Positions 53,016-61,327 of a stretch of 64,000 nt of DNA are shown piece by piece. Source of the DNA: an uncultured Granulosicoccus sp. (GTDB taxonomy: Bacteria; Pseudomonadota; Gammaproteobacteria; Granulosicoccales; Granulosicoccaceae). The translations under genes were made by a program, and so were the position numbers. The DNA lies in NCBI GenBank assembly GCA_947499955.1, contig CANMQI010000014.1, positions 62,001-126,000 of the forward strand. The letters are read 5' to 3'. The notes beneath the pieces are model-generated. The model had not been told where the DNA came from. It worked only from the letters and a program-made list of their open reading frames with translations, and did not search any database. Every line of letters begins with the position of its first letter. Position 1 is the first letter of the stretch.

Positions 53016-54275
53016 ATGATTCTAGCTGTCGTGGAACTGCTGACCTCCAAAGCGAAATGGTCAAAGGTACGGATTCTGATTCAGGAACGCTGGATGATGG
53101 GTCTGTATGGCCTGCGCAAATTCACGGGGCCCGAGCCCCAGGGCGCGGAGCACTCGACTACAGGCGAGGTGCAGCCCACCGGTGTTGGTCAGGAGCCTGT
53201 CGTCAGGTCCGACCATGAGCAATGGGAGTACCACTCTCTGGTGAGGATGCCGGAAGAATTGCTGGAAGGCGAGGGTACACGGTTTCGCCAGGATCGAAAG
53301 TTGCCCGACGGCAGTCTTCAATCAACTTACCAGTACCAGAGTGCCATCTATCACGAGGCCGCTTTCTGCAGTAACGGTGTCAGTCATGTGTCCCTGTTCG
53401 ATCGCCATGACCGACGTGTGCCGGATTTCTCGTATGCGAAGTACGGCAAGCTGGTGCCGGAAAACAGGCCATTCAAAGTCAGCAGATATCTCCCGGGTAC
53501 CACCTTGTCGTTGTATGGCAACGTCGAAAACACAGCGGGCAATATCGGTCACTGGATGATCGATGGACTTGCGCGGCTATTTCTGGCCTTACGTCATCAC
53601 GACCTGGCCAGTATCGACCACGTGCTGGTACCGAAGCTGAAATACGGGTTTCAGCGAGAGAGTCTTCTGGAGTTGGGAATTCCGGGTCACAAGATTGTCG
53701 AGATCGATGTGCTGCAGTGCGTGCGCTGCGAGCGACTTCTGGTGACAACGGCTCCTCGTGGATACAGTTCGTCCAACACGCCGGGATGGTTGATTGACGG
53801 CTTTCGTGAATCGCTGCTACCGGTGAAGAGCACCATTGCAACCGGGAAGCGGATCTACATCTCTCGTCGTGATGCCGGTAGCCGGAAGTTCGTGAACGAA
53901 GAGGAGATCATCGCCTGCCTCGAGAAGTTCGGTTTCGAGGCTGTCGAGATGTCGAGCTATGACTTCAACGGCAAGGTCGCCTTGTTCGCTCAGGCGGAGA
54001 TGATTGTCGGGCTGACAGGGGCCGGACTGACCAATCTGATGCTTTGCCGCTCCGATGCCAGCGTGCTGGAATTGTTCCCGGCCAGTTACGTCACCTACTT
54101 CTATACATCGATAGCCTGTTACCTGGGCATGGACTACCAGTATCTGGTTTTTGACAACGATTCCATGCTGAGTAGCATGAACAAGTACTACGGCAATCTG
54201 TCGCTGGATACCAGTGTTTTGACTGAGAAGATTTCATCAATGCTGGACCAGCAGAAATCCTTGAAGGCGGGGTAA
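53016..54275 (+). CDS. Glycosyltransferase family 61 (DUF563)
   Basis: A 419-residue GT61-type protein. ENTAGNIGHWMIDGLARLFL is the HW motif near the start of the domain. KRIYISRRDAGSRKFVNEEE follows, with the conserved YISR, and FGFEAVEMSSYDF comes next. VGLTGAGLTNLMLC matches the family GxHGAGLxN, here with Thr in place of His, and DASVLELFP follows. GT61 is best known from plant xylan and protein glycosylation but occurs in bacterial polysaccharide loci. It lies 39 bp after the WcaJ-type gene and likely adds a pentose or other sugar. The first 100 residues show no recognised domain. Confidence 0.88.
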   Translation: MILAVVELLTSKAKWSKVRILIQERWMMGLYGLRKFTGPEPQGAEHSTTGEVQPTGVGQEPVVRSDHEQWEYHSLVRMPEELLEGEGTRFRQDRKLPDGSLQSTYQYQSAIYHEAAFCSNGVSHVSLFDRHDRRVPDFSYAKYGKLVPENRPFKVSRYLPGTTLSLYGNVENTAGNIGHWMIDGLARLFLALRHHDLASIDHVLVPKLKYGFQRESLLELGIPGHKIVEIDVLQCVRCERLLVTTAPRGYSSSNTPGWLIDGFRESLLPVKSTIATGKRIYISRRDAGSRKFVNEEEIIACLEKFGFEAVEMSSYDFNGKVALFAQAEMIVGLTGAGLTNLMLCRSDASVLELFPASYVTYFYTSIACYLGMDYQYLVFDNDSMLSSMNKYYGNLSLDTSVLTEKISSMLDQQKSLKAG

Positions 54276-54386
54276 TATTACCTCGGCAGGACTGCCAGAT
54301 CAGTGGTATATATCGATTTCGTAGCTCGAATTCGAGTCTGATCGTCTTTTCAGAATGGGCATCTTCTGTTCTGTCAGTCCATACCA

Positions 54387-55763
54387 TTGAACGCAGTGTC
54401 TGAAACCAAAACCAGTTCTCCCGACCCGACTCCACCCCGTCATCCTGACGAGTCCACATCGATATTATCCAGCGATTTGCGGCAACGCGCCCATCGGGTA
54501 ATCCCGGGTGGCTGCCACACTTACGCAAAAGGTGACGATCAGTATCCGAGCAACGCACCGGCCTTCATTGCGAGGGGCCAGGGTTGTCACATCTGGGATC
54601 TGGAAGGGCGTGAGTATATAGAATATGCCCTGGGACTGCGGTCGACGACATTGGGCCATTGCTGGCCATCGGTAGTTGCTGCGGCTGCCGATGCACTTCA
54701 GCTGGGGAATAATTTCAACAGGCCTCATGAGCTGGAGGTGCACTGTGCGGAGATGCTGCTTGAGCTGATACCCGGTGCCGATATGGTGAAATTCACCAAG
54801 GATGGGTCCAGCGTCATGACTGCCGCTGTCAAGCTGGCAAGGGCTGCCACCGGACGTACACGCATTGCCATGTGCAGCGACAGTCCGTTCTACTCCTACG
54901 ACGACTGGTTCATCGGCAAGACGGCTGTCGATACCGGCATTCCTGATGCCATCAAGAACCTGTCTGTCAGTTTCGACTACAACAACCTTCAGTCCCTGGA
55001 GTCGCTTTTTGATTCCTACCCGGATGAGATCGCCTGCGTCGTCATGGAGCCCTGTCGGCTGGTGGAACCTGTCGCAGGATTTCTGGAAGGGGTGAGACAG
55101 TTGTGTGATCGACATGGCGCTGTGCTGGTTTTCGATGAAACCCTGACCGGCTTTCGTGTGCATCTCAACGGCGCTCAGCAACTGTATGGCGTGATTCCCG
55201 ACTTGTCCTGCTTTGGCAAGGCCATGGCCAACGGTTTCTCCCTGTCGGCGCTTGCTGGCAAACGAGAGCTGATGGAACTGGGGGGCCTGAGGCAGACGAC
55301 TGCGGATCGTGTTTTCCTGCTATCCACAACTCACGGTGCTGAGAGTGTCGCGCTGGCAGCGGCTATTGAAACGATGCGTATCTATCGTGATGAGCCGGTG
55401 ATAGAGCATCTCTACTCCATGGGGAGTCTGTTGCGAGACGGTTTCGAACGAGCTGCAGAGGAGGCAGGTGTAGCGAAACACGTCAGAATTTCAGGGCGTG
55501 ACTGCAATCTCATGTATGCCACAACTGATACAGAAGGTTTACCGTCACAGGCCTTTCGCACACTGTTCCTGCAGGAGCTGTGTCGTGGAGGAGTACTCGC
55601 CCCGACTTTCTATACCTGTTATGCGCATGAACCTGCGGATATAGAGAAGACCATAGTTGCTCTGCAAGGCGCGTGTGCAATCTATCGGCGGGCACTGGAT
55701 GAGGGTGTCGAACATCATCTACAGGGACCTGCGAGTCAGTCCGCTTACCGCAAGCGTAATTGA
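54387..55763 (+). CDS. Class III aminotransferase, glutamate-1-semialdehyde aminomutase-like
   Basis: A 458-residue PLP enzyme of the HemL-like group. RVIPGGCHTYAKGDDQYPSN and CHIWDLEGREYIEYALGLRS start the fold. FTKDGSSVMTAAVKLARAATG, VMEPCRLVEPVAGFLEGV, LVFDETLTGFRV and CFGKAMANGFSLSALAGK carry the PLP-binding Lys. It departs from true HemL in context and substrate-site stretches (SDSPFYSYDDWF), so a sugar- or amino-acid-modifying role in the glycan is more likely than heme synthesis. The start is TTG 54387 or GTG 54396. The C-methyltransferase gene begins about 100 bp after its stop. Confidence 0.85.
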   Translation: MNAVSETKTSSPDPTPPRHPDESTSILSSDLRQRAHRVIPGGCHTYAKGDDQYPSNAPAFIARGQGCHIWDLEGREYIEYALGLRSTTLGHCWPSVVAAAADALQLGNNFNRPHELEVHCAEMLLELIPGADMVKFTKDGSSVMTAAVKLARAATGRTRIAMCSDSPFYSYDDWFIGKTAVDTGIPDAIKNLSVSFDYNNLQSLESLFDSYPDEIACVVMEPCRLVEPVAGFLEGVRQLCDRHGAVLVFDETLTGFRVHLNGAQQLYGVIPDLSCFGKAMANGFSLSALAGKRELMELGGLRQTTADRVFLLSTTHGAESVALAAAIETMRIYRDEPVIEHLYSMGSLLRDGFERAAEEAGVAKHVRISGRDCNLMYATTDTEGLPSQAFRTLFLQELCRGGVLAPTFYTCYAHEPADIEKTIVALQGACAIYRRALDEGVEHHLQGPASQSAYRKRN

Positions 55764-55867
55764 GTGCGGGTGCAGTTTCACTCGTTACTTGCATTTATCA
55801 ATTTCCGGCAATGTCCGAAGGTCATGGTTACCTCGACAGCGCCTCGTGGTTTCAGGGAAAGTACAGT

Positions 55868-57205
55868 ATGAACAAGTCCGCAGTTGCGAACGTCAACAAT
55901 GACCTGCAAGGTAGCACCGCTTCGGGAAGCATGGTACAAACCGGCGAAACAGAGGGCCATGCATTGATCGGGAAAACCATGTGCTGCCGTTTTTGCGGAA
56001 CAGGGCTGGAGCATTCCATGGTCAATCTGGGTCTGTCCCCCTTGTGCGAAGATTTCATTTGCCAGAATGAGCTTGATCGCCCGGAAGTGTTCCTGCCTCT
56101 GGAAGTTCTGGTGTGTTCCGAGTGCTGGCTGGTGCAGGCCAGAGAGTATTGCTCCAACACGGAAATATTCGACGATGACTATGGGTATTACTCATCGTAC
56201 TCCACGAGCTGGCTGGAGCATGCCAGTCGTTATGTGGACATGTCCATACCTCGCTTCAAGCTGGACGCCGACAGTTTCGTGGTCGAAATCGCCAGCAATG
56301 ATGGTTACCTGCTGAAGAACTTCGTCGACAAGGGCATTCCGTGTCTGGGTATCGATCCTGCCGGTAACGTCGCTGCGGCGGCCGAGACGGTGGGTGTCAA
56401 GACACGAGTGGAGTTCTTCACCGATGAGCTTGCCAGCGGAATGCGCGACAACGGGGAGCAGGCCGACTTGATCATTGGCAACAATGTGCTGGCTCACACG
56501 CCGTACATCAATGATTTCATAGCGGGTGTTGCCACCTTGTTGAAACCCGAAGGCACGGCCACTTTCGAATTCCCGCACTTGATGCAATTGATCGAACAAT
56601 GCCAATTCGACACGATCTATCACGAACACTATTCATATTACTCTCTGTATACGATCTGTCGCATGTTCGATAGCGTGGGTTTGCAGGTGGTCGATGTGCA
56701 GAAGCTGAAAACGGCTGGAGGGTCGCTGCGCGTATTCCTCGAACACAAGGCGCTGGGTCACACGCCGTCCGAGAGTGTCGCAGCTATTCTGGCAGAGGAG
56801 GTTGACGCGGGTCTGCGAGACATGAGTACCTATCTGGCATTCGGTGCCAGAGCGGCAGAAGTCAAGAACGAGTTGCTGACGCTGCTCATTCAATTGAAAC
56901 GCGAGGGTAAGCGCGTCATCGGTTATGGTGCGCCAGGCAAGGGCAATACCTTGCTGAACTACTGCGGCATCAAGACAGACCTGCTGTCATCCACCTGTGA
57001 CAAGAGCCTGCACAAGCACGGGCGATTTTGCCCGGGATCCAGAATTCCCATTTTCCCGCCTGAGCATATCGATGAGATGAAGCCGGATTACGTGCTTATC
57101 CTGCCCTGGAATCTGCAGCGTGAGATCACGACGCAGCTGGCACATGTGCGGGACTGGGGTTGCAAATTCATTGTGCCGATTCCTCATCCCCTGATACTGG
57201 ACTAG
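55868..57205 (+). CDS. SAM-dependent sugar C-methyltransferase (zinc-binding, TylC3/NovU type)
   Basis: A 445-residue three-domain methyltransferase from ATG 55868, which has AGGGA about nine bases upstream. The frame is open further back to 55760 but overlaps the previous gene. The N-terminal zinc-binding domain has CCRFCG and VCSECW (Cys40, Cys43, Cys83, Cys86). The middle SAM-binding domain has VVEIASNDGYLLKNF and HEHYSYYSL. The C-terminal domain has YGAPGKGNTLLNYCG. Relatives methylate a carbon next to a keto group in NDP-sugars, producing branched sugars. Its stop shares a CTAG with the stop of the convergent DUF4910 gene. Confidence 0.93.
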   Translation: MNKSAVANVNNDLQGSTASGSMVQTGETEGHALIGKTMCCRFCGTGLEHSMVNLGLSPLCEDFICQNELDRPEVFLPLEVLVCSECWLVQAREYCSNTEIFDDDYGYYSSYSTSWLEHASRYVDMSIPRFKLDADSFVVEIASNDGYLLKNFVDKGIPCLGIDPAGNVAAAAETVGVKTRVEFFTDELASGMRDNGEQADLIIGNNVLAHTPYINDFIAGVATLLKPEGTATFEFPHLMQLIEQCQFDTIYHEHYSYYSLYTICRMFDSVGLQVVDVQKLKTAGGSLRVFLEHKALGHTPSESVAAILAEEVDAGLRDMSTYLAFGARAAEVKNELLTLLIQLKREGKRVIGYGAPGKGNTLLNYCGIKTDLLSSTCDKSLHKHGRFCPGSRIPIFPPEHIDEMKPDYVLILPWNLQREITTQLAHVRDWGCKFIVPIPHPLILD

Positions 57206-58578
57206 CGGGGCGCACGCAGGCTCTGAGTATTACCTTGTTTTCCGGTCGACTCATCAGGGCCGGAAGCTGCATGTCGCAGTGGTGTCAGGAGCTGGTGTTG
57301 CTGCAGTAGTCGAGCCGCCTCATCCAGTTCCTGCATGCTGATGCCCGACTTGCCCGCAATGGTGGACAGGGAGGTTTCACCGTCAGACTGGTTGAGCAAC
57401 CATAACATGCTCATCTGTAGCTTGCCGGGGTCGGTATTGGCTCCCAGTGCGCTATAGAGTCCTCTGCGTCCGAGCTGAGGTTCTCCATGGGGGGCGAGGT
57501 TCTGATAGACGATGTCGTTGTTGCACGACTCGGCGATTCGTTTCAGCAGGGCCAGGGATTGTTCCAGCCCTGCCGGCGTCACGAAATCCAGATCATCTGC
57601 ACTGGTGTGGTATTCGGGAAAGGTGCCGTGCACATTGCGCGATAGCCTGCCAACCGGCAGTTTGAATCCGGGTGAACAGTATTGTCGTTCATCATAGCCG
57701 TAGGGGGTGAAAGGCAGAATACGGTGCTTGTTTGGCAGGGTTTCCTGCAGGCATTGCGCCATCAGCCGATCGATCCATTGGGTCCCTTCACGCGTCTGTT
57801 TCCAGTGGAAAGGGCTGTTATCCCCCAGCCCCGTGATGACCAGGCCGCCGATGATGTTGGAAAGCACGGTCTGGTTGCTGGCAAGCCAGCTGATGGCACC
57901 GATGGTGCCGGGTACGAAGACGAAGCGCCATGAGAGCTCAGGTGTGTGGGCCGAGAGCCAGCCTGCCAGGGCCGCTGCCAGCACCATGCCCGAGAGATTG
58001 TCATTGGCCAGCTGGGGGTGACAGATATGTGTGCTGACCAGTATTTCCCGAGTGCTCTTGCCGGGTATGAACAGCTCACCATAGTTCAGCACGCCAGGTT
58101 TTCGTTCGGCATCGATCCGTACCGTGAACGGTCCGGGTCCCATCTTGTCCAGGGTCTGCTGACTGAGGCAGAAGCCCCATTGATCGGCGTAGTAGGTGGT
58201 TCGATAGGGGATGCTGGCAGGTTGCTCTGGCAAGGTATGCAGATGAGGCAAAAGCTCCTCACGGGTGAGTGTTGCATCCACCGGCACACTGAAATTGACC
58301 ACATGCAGATGGGAGTTGTTTGTATCGACCAGGCGTTGGCCGTCCGGATCTTCGATGAAAGCGTGCCGGAAGTGCCACTCCTCGGGTACAGTCCAATCCA
58401 GTACCGGCGTGCCGCTGGGTATCCCACGAATTTCCACGGGTGCCAGGGCTTGCAGTCTTGCCAGCGACTCCCTGACACCGGGGCCGGTGATGCTGCGCAT
58501 GATCGGATACAGTTCTGCGATGAGCTGATGCAATTGTTCACCGCTGATGGCGTCTGTTGTCATGGAGTGCTTGCTCAT
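57202..58578 (-). CDS. DUF4910/DUF2172 aminopeptidase-like protein
   Basis: About 458 residues from ATG 58578. An N-terminal DUF2172-type region (LYPIMRSITGPGVRESL, IPSGTPVLDWTVPEEW) leads into an M28-peptidase-like fold. ILVSTHICHPQLANDNLSG (about residues 180-196) carries His and Asp metal ligands. GLGDNSPFHWKQTREG and YDERQYCSPGFKLPVGRL also belong to the core. A C-terminal winged-helix region (LQMSMLWLLNQSDGETSLSTIAGKSG, in pieces) ends it. The family lies mostly in bacterial O-antigen and exopolysaccharide loci; its reaction is unknown. It converges tail to tail with the C-methyltransferase gene, sharing a CTAG stop. Confidence 0.87.
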   Translation of the reverse strand: MSKHSMTTDAISGEQLHQLIAELYPIMRSITGPGVRESLARLQALAPVEIRGIPSGTPVLDWTVPEEWHFRHAFIEDPDGQRLVDTNNSHLHVVNFSVPVDATLTREELLPHLHTLPEQPASIPYRTTYYADQWGFCLSQQTLDKMGPGPFTVRIDAERKPGVLNYGELFIPGKSTREILVSTHICHPQLANDNLSGMVLAAALAGWLSAHTPELSWRFVFVPGTIGAISWLASNQTVLSNIIGGLVITGLGDNSPFHWKQTREGTQWIDRLMAQCLQETLPNKHRILPFTPYGYDERQYCSPGFKLPVGRLSRNVHGTFPEYHTSADDLDFVTPAGLEQSLALLKRIAESCNNDIVYQNLAPHGEPQLGRRGLYSALGANTDPGKLQMSMLWLLNQSDGETSLSTIAGKSGISMQELDEAARLLQQHQLLTPLRHAASGPDESTGKQGNTQSLRAPR

Positions 58579-58622
58579 GCTCACCTATGGATTTACCGCG
58601 AGTCGTATGCTCTTGCTGCCGT

Positions 58623-59642
58623 TTACAGTATGCGGGGTTCGATGTTCAGAGAAACATGGAATTCCTTGAACACGTGATCGCGGATCTGTCTGGCAAGCTG
58701 AATCAGGGCAGTCGATTCAGTCTGGTGGTACTTGATCAGGACCAGAGCCTGTCGGTCATGCACCCCTACGCCGTTCTGGCGTAAACCCTTGTAGCCCAGC
58801 TTGTCTATCAGCCAGCCAGCGGCCAGTTTGTATTGTCCATCCGCTTGCCGGTGGCCGACGATATCAGGGAAACGCTGCAACAAGGCGTCGTATTGCTCCG
58901 TGGGCACAACCGGGTTGTGAAAAAAGCTGCCAGCGTTGGGTAGCTCGGCAGGATCTGGCAATTTGGAGTTGCGAATACTGCAGACCGCATCACTGACCAT
59001 CCTCACATCCGGCGTCTTGTCCGGATAATGCGCGGCAAGGTAATCAGCCAGTGCGCTGTACTCGGTGTGCAATTCGAGTGTTCCACCGAGGCGCAGGGTC
59101 ACCTGTCCAATGATGTAATCATCTTCGTATTGCTTGAACAGGCTGTTGCGATAGCTGAATTCACACTCGTCGTGCAACATCGTTCTCCACGTGCCGCTGG
59201 GCACGTGCAAGGCGCGCAGAGAGGCAAAGCGATCGCACAGTTCAACGCCGTAGGCACCAATATTCTGCACGGGGGCAGCACCCACCTGGCCGGGAATCAG
59301 GCTCAGGTTTTCCAGCCCGATGAGATTGCGCCCAACGGTGTCCATGACCAGCTCATGCCATTGCACACCGGCACTGCTGGTGACGTCTGTTCCAGACCCA
59401 TCCGCAGCATTCGTGTAGTGAATGCGTTTATCGCGCTGTTTGATGACAAGCCCGGGAAAGTCTTGCGTGAAAACAAGATTGCTGCCACCGCCGATGGCAA
59501 GAATCGGCCAGCTTTGCCCTTGAGCATACTGGACCGCTTCAAGCAGTGCCTGCTCGCTGCTGACTTCGACAAAATGCGCTGCACGTTGCTGGAAGCCGAA
59601 GGTGGTATAGGGGCTCAGATCGACATCATGGTCGATGTTCAT
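58623..59642 (-). CDS. murB: UDP-N-acetylenolpyruvoylglucosamine reductase (MurB)
   Basis: FAD enzyme that reduces UDP-GlcNAc-enolpyruvate to UDP-MurNAc in peptidoglycan synthesis. About 339 residues, the longer E. coli-like (type I) form with the Tyr loop. Motifs are YTTFGFQQRAAHF, LAIGGGSNLVFTQDFPG, GLENLSLIPGQVGAAPVQNIGAYG (in pieces), FSYRNSLFKQ with the catalytic Ser region, NAGSFFHNPVV and AAGWLIDKLGYKG, ending SLNIEPRIL. ATG 59642 or GTG 59651 may be the start. It is not part of the polysaccharide pathway and marks the edge of the glycan region. Confidence 0.97.
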   Translation of the reverse strand: MNIDHDVDLSPYTTFGFQQRAAHFVEVSSEQALLEAVQYAQGQSWPILAIGGGSNLVFTQDFPGLVIKQRDKRIHYTNAADGSGTDVTSSAGVQWHELVMDTVGRNLIGLENLSLIPGQVGAAPVQNIGAYGVELCDRFASLRALHVPSGTWRTMLHDECEFSYRNSLFKQYEDDYIIGQVTLRLGGTLELHTEYSALADYLAAHYPDKTPDVRMVSDAVCSIRNSKLPDPAELPNAGSFFHNPVVPTEQYDALLQRFPDIVGHRQADGQYKLAAGWLIDKLGYKGLRQNGVGVHDRQALVLIKYHQTESTALIQLARQIRDHVFKEFHVSLNIEPRIL

Positions 59643-59771
59643 GTCGCGCACGCTGTGTTCTTGTCCGGATTTGCACTGATTGTATTATCGAACCGGTAAA
59701 AATGCTGTCTTGTTGGAGTATCGCTCATTGATCAGCGAAAGCAGGTGCGTAAGCTGACCTGCCGCTGTTAC

Positions 59772-61115
59772 TCACTGTCTGGCAGGTTTAGTCATCTGGG
59801 TCAACAGTGCGGGCCAGTATCGGGCAAGCGTCAGAGCTCGTGATACGAACATGATGTGATAGCTCAACCAGATGCCGTGATTTCCCAGCGCGGGTACCAG
59901 CGCCAGCGAGGCCAGTCCGAATACCAGCAAGGACACGATCATGCTGTCGCGCATGTTGGCGGTCTGCGTGGCCCCGATGAATATGCCATCGAGGAGAAAA
60001 CTCCATACGCCCGTCAACGGTAACAGGATGACCCAGGGCAACCAGTGGGACGCCAGCTCTCGAATGTCTTCATCGGTGGTCATGAGTGAGGTCAGCGAAT
60101 CGCCGAACAGCCAGAAGGCCAGGGAAAAGATCAGCGCGGTCAGAAAGGCAAGTTCGATGGACGTGCGGGCTGCGCGTTGGAACAGCACCAGGCTGCGCTT
60201 GCCACGTGAATAGCCCGTCAGGGTCTCGATGGCATGTGCGTAGCCATCGAGGCAATAGGCGGCCAGACTCACCATGTGCAGCAGGACAGTATTTACAGCC
60301 AGTGTCGCCACACCGATGCGGCTACCGAGCACTGTCATCCAGTAGACCGCGAGGATCAGGCACAGAGTGCGAATGAACAGATTGCCACTGATCTGGAAAT
60401 AGCGGATACAGGCATTCGTGTCGAACAACCAGGTGCTGACCGGTTTCTGCGACAGTGCGCGCCGGATAACGTGTCGACAGAGATAGAGGCCGTAGGCGAG
60501 TGTGACGTATTCACTGATCAGGGTCGCCCAGGCAACGCCGGCAATGGCCAGATCTGTCAGCGAGAAGAACCCGACAGTGAGAATGATGTTGAGCACGTTG
60601 AGCACGAACTGCAGCATCAGGACCTGTCGCATCAGTTGCAGGCCGATCAATGTTCCCATGATGACGTACAGCACCAGGGTGGCAGGTGCCGCATAGATAC
60701 GAATCGAGAAATAGATGGCGGTGAGAGATTTCCAGTCTTCGTTATCGCTCAGCGCCGCCAGGCCGATCCTGAGGATGGGGACTTGCAGGGCGATCAGGAT
60801 GGCGCCGAGTAATACGCCTATGAGCATGGCTCTCACTGCCACGCGACCGGCATCAATCAGATCGTTAGCGCCGAAAGCCTGAGCCACCAGCCCGCCGGTT
60901 CCCATGCGCAGAAAGCCGAACATCCAGTAGATGCTGCTGAACAGCAGGGCGCCGACGGCCGTGGCCGCGATCCACTCCGGAGAACCCATGCGACCCATGA
61001 CTGCCGTGTCCACAATGCCCACGATGGGCACCATGCCATTGGACAGCATGACGGGCAGGGAGAGTCTGAGCAGGTGCTTGCGCCATTGCGCCTGGCTGGC
61101 GGCTTCGGTAATCAC
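59772..61115 (-). CDS. MATE family efflux transporter (DinF-like)
   Basis: A 447-residue protein with 12 membrane helices in two similar halves. It shows LSLPVMLSNGMVPIVGIVDTAVMG at the N-terminus in pieces, MGSPEWIAATAVGALLFSSI, FGFLRMGTGGLVAQAFGAND (the conserved Gly-Gln segment) and LDGYAHAIETLTGYSRGKRS (second-half repeat). The pattern is that of the DinF branch of the MATE family, which export organic cations in exchange for sodium or protons. Only GTG 61115 fits as a start. It lies upstream of murB, same strand, with a 120-bp gap. Confidence 0.93.
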   Translation of the reverse strand: MITEAASQAQWRKHLLRLSLPVMLSNGMVPIVGIVDTAVMGRMGSPEWIAATAVGALLFSSIYWMFGFLRMGTGGLVAQAFGANDLIDAGRVAVRAMLIGVLLGAILIALQVPILRIGLAALSDNEDWKSLTAIYFSIRIYAAPATLVLYVIMGTLIGLQLMRQVLMLQFVLNVLNIILTVGFFSLTDLAIAGVAWATLISEYVTLAYGLYLCRHVIRRALSQKPVSTWLFDTNACIRYFQISGNLFIRTLCLILAVYWMTVLGSRIGVATLAVNTVLLHMVSLAAYCLDGYAHAIETLTGYSRGKRSLVLFQRAARTSIELAFLTALIFSLAFWLFGDSLTSLMTTDEDIRELASHWLPWVILLPLTGVWSFLLDGIFIGATQTANMRDSMIVSLLVFGLASLALVPALGNHGIWLSYHIMFVSRALTLARYWPALLTQMTKPARQ

Positions 61116-61153
61116 TGCATTATGTTACCGCAGTCCGGTTGATAGCCGTGACC

Positions 61154-61194
61154 TGAAAACAAAAAGGGCCCCAGAGAATGACTCTGGGACCCTT
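61154..61194 (-). terminator. Rho-independent terminator downstream of ugd
   Basis: Arms AAGGGCCCCAGAG (61164-61176) and CTCTGGGACCCTT (61182-61194) pair at all but one of 13 positions around AATGA. On the minus strand the hairpin is followed by TTTTTGTTTTC. It lies 134 bp after the ugd stop and 39 bp before the MATE gene start. Confidence 0.88.
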
Positions 61195-61231
61195 GTTCGA
61201 ACATCTGGCCTCTGGCAGGCGATGCCGCGTT

Positions 61232-61309
61232 GAGCGTCAGCTCGTTTGACGCTCTTGCACGAGCCGCGTTCTGCGGCCTGGCTCTCTGAACGTATGCGAT
61301 CAGAGAGCC
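61232..61309. repeat. Three consecutive perfect inverted repeats in the ugd 3' region
   Basis: GAGCGTCA/TGACGCTC (61232-61239, 61247-61254), GCCGC/GCGGC (61263-61267, 61273-61277) and GGCTCTCTGA/TCAGAGAGCC (61280-61289, 61300-61309) follow one another between the terminator and the ugd stop. On the minus-strand transcript they would fold into three hairpins before the terminator hairpin. Confidence 0.85.
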
Positions 61310-61327
61310 ACCACGGGTTGTCCCGGA

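Noticed and set aside
54387..55763. True HemL (glutamate-1-semialdehyde aminomutase) of heme synthesis
   Set aside because: The fold and PLP site match, but the gene lies inside a glycan locus beside a C-methyltransferase, and substrate-site stretches look divergent. A modification enzyme is more likely, though this is not proven.
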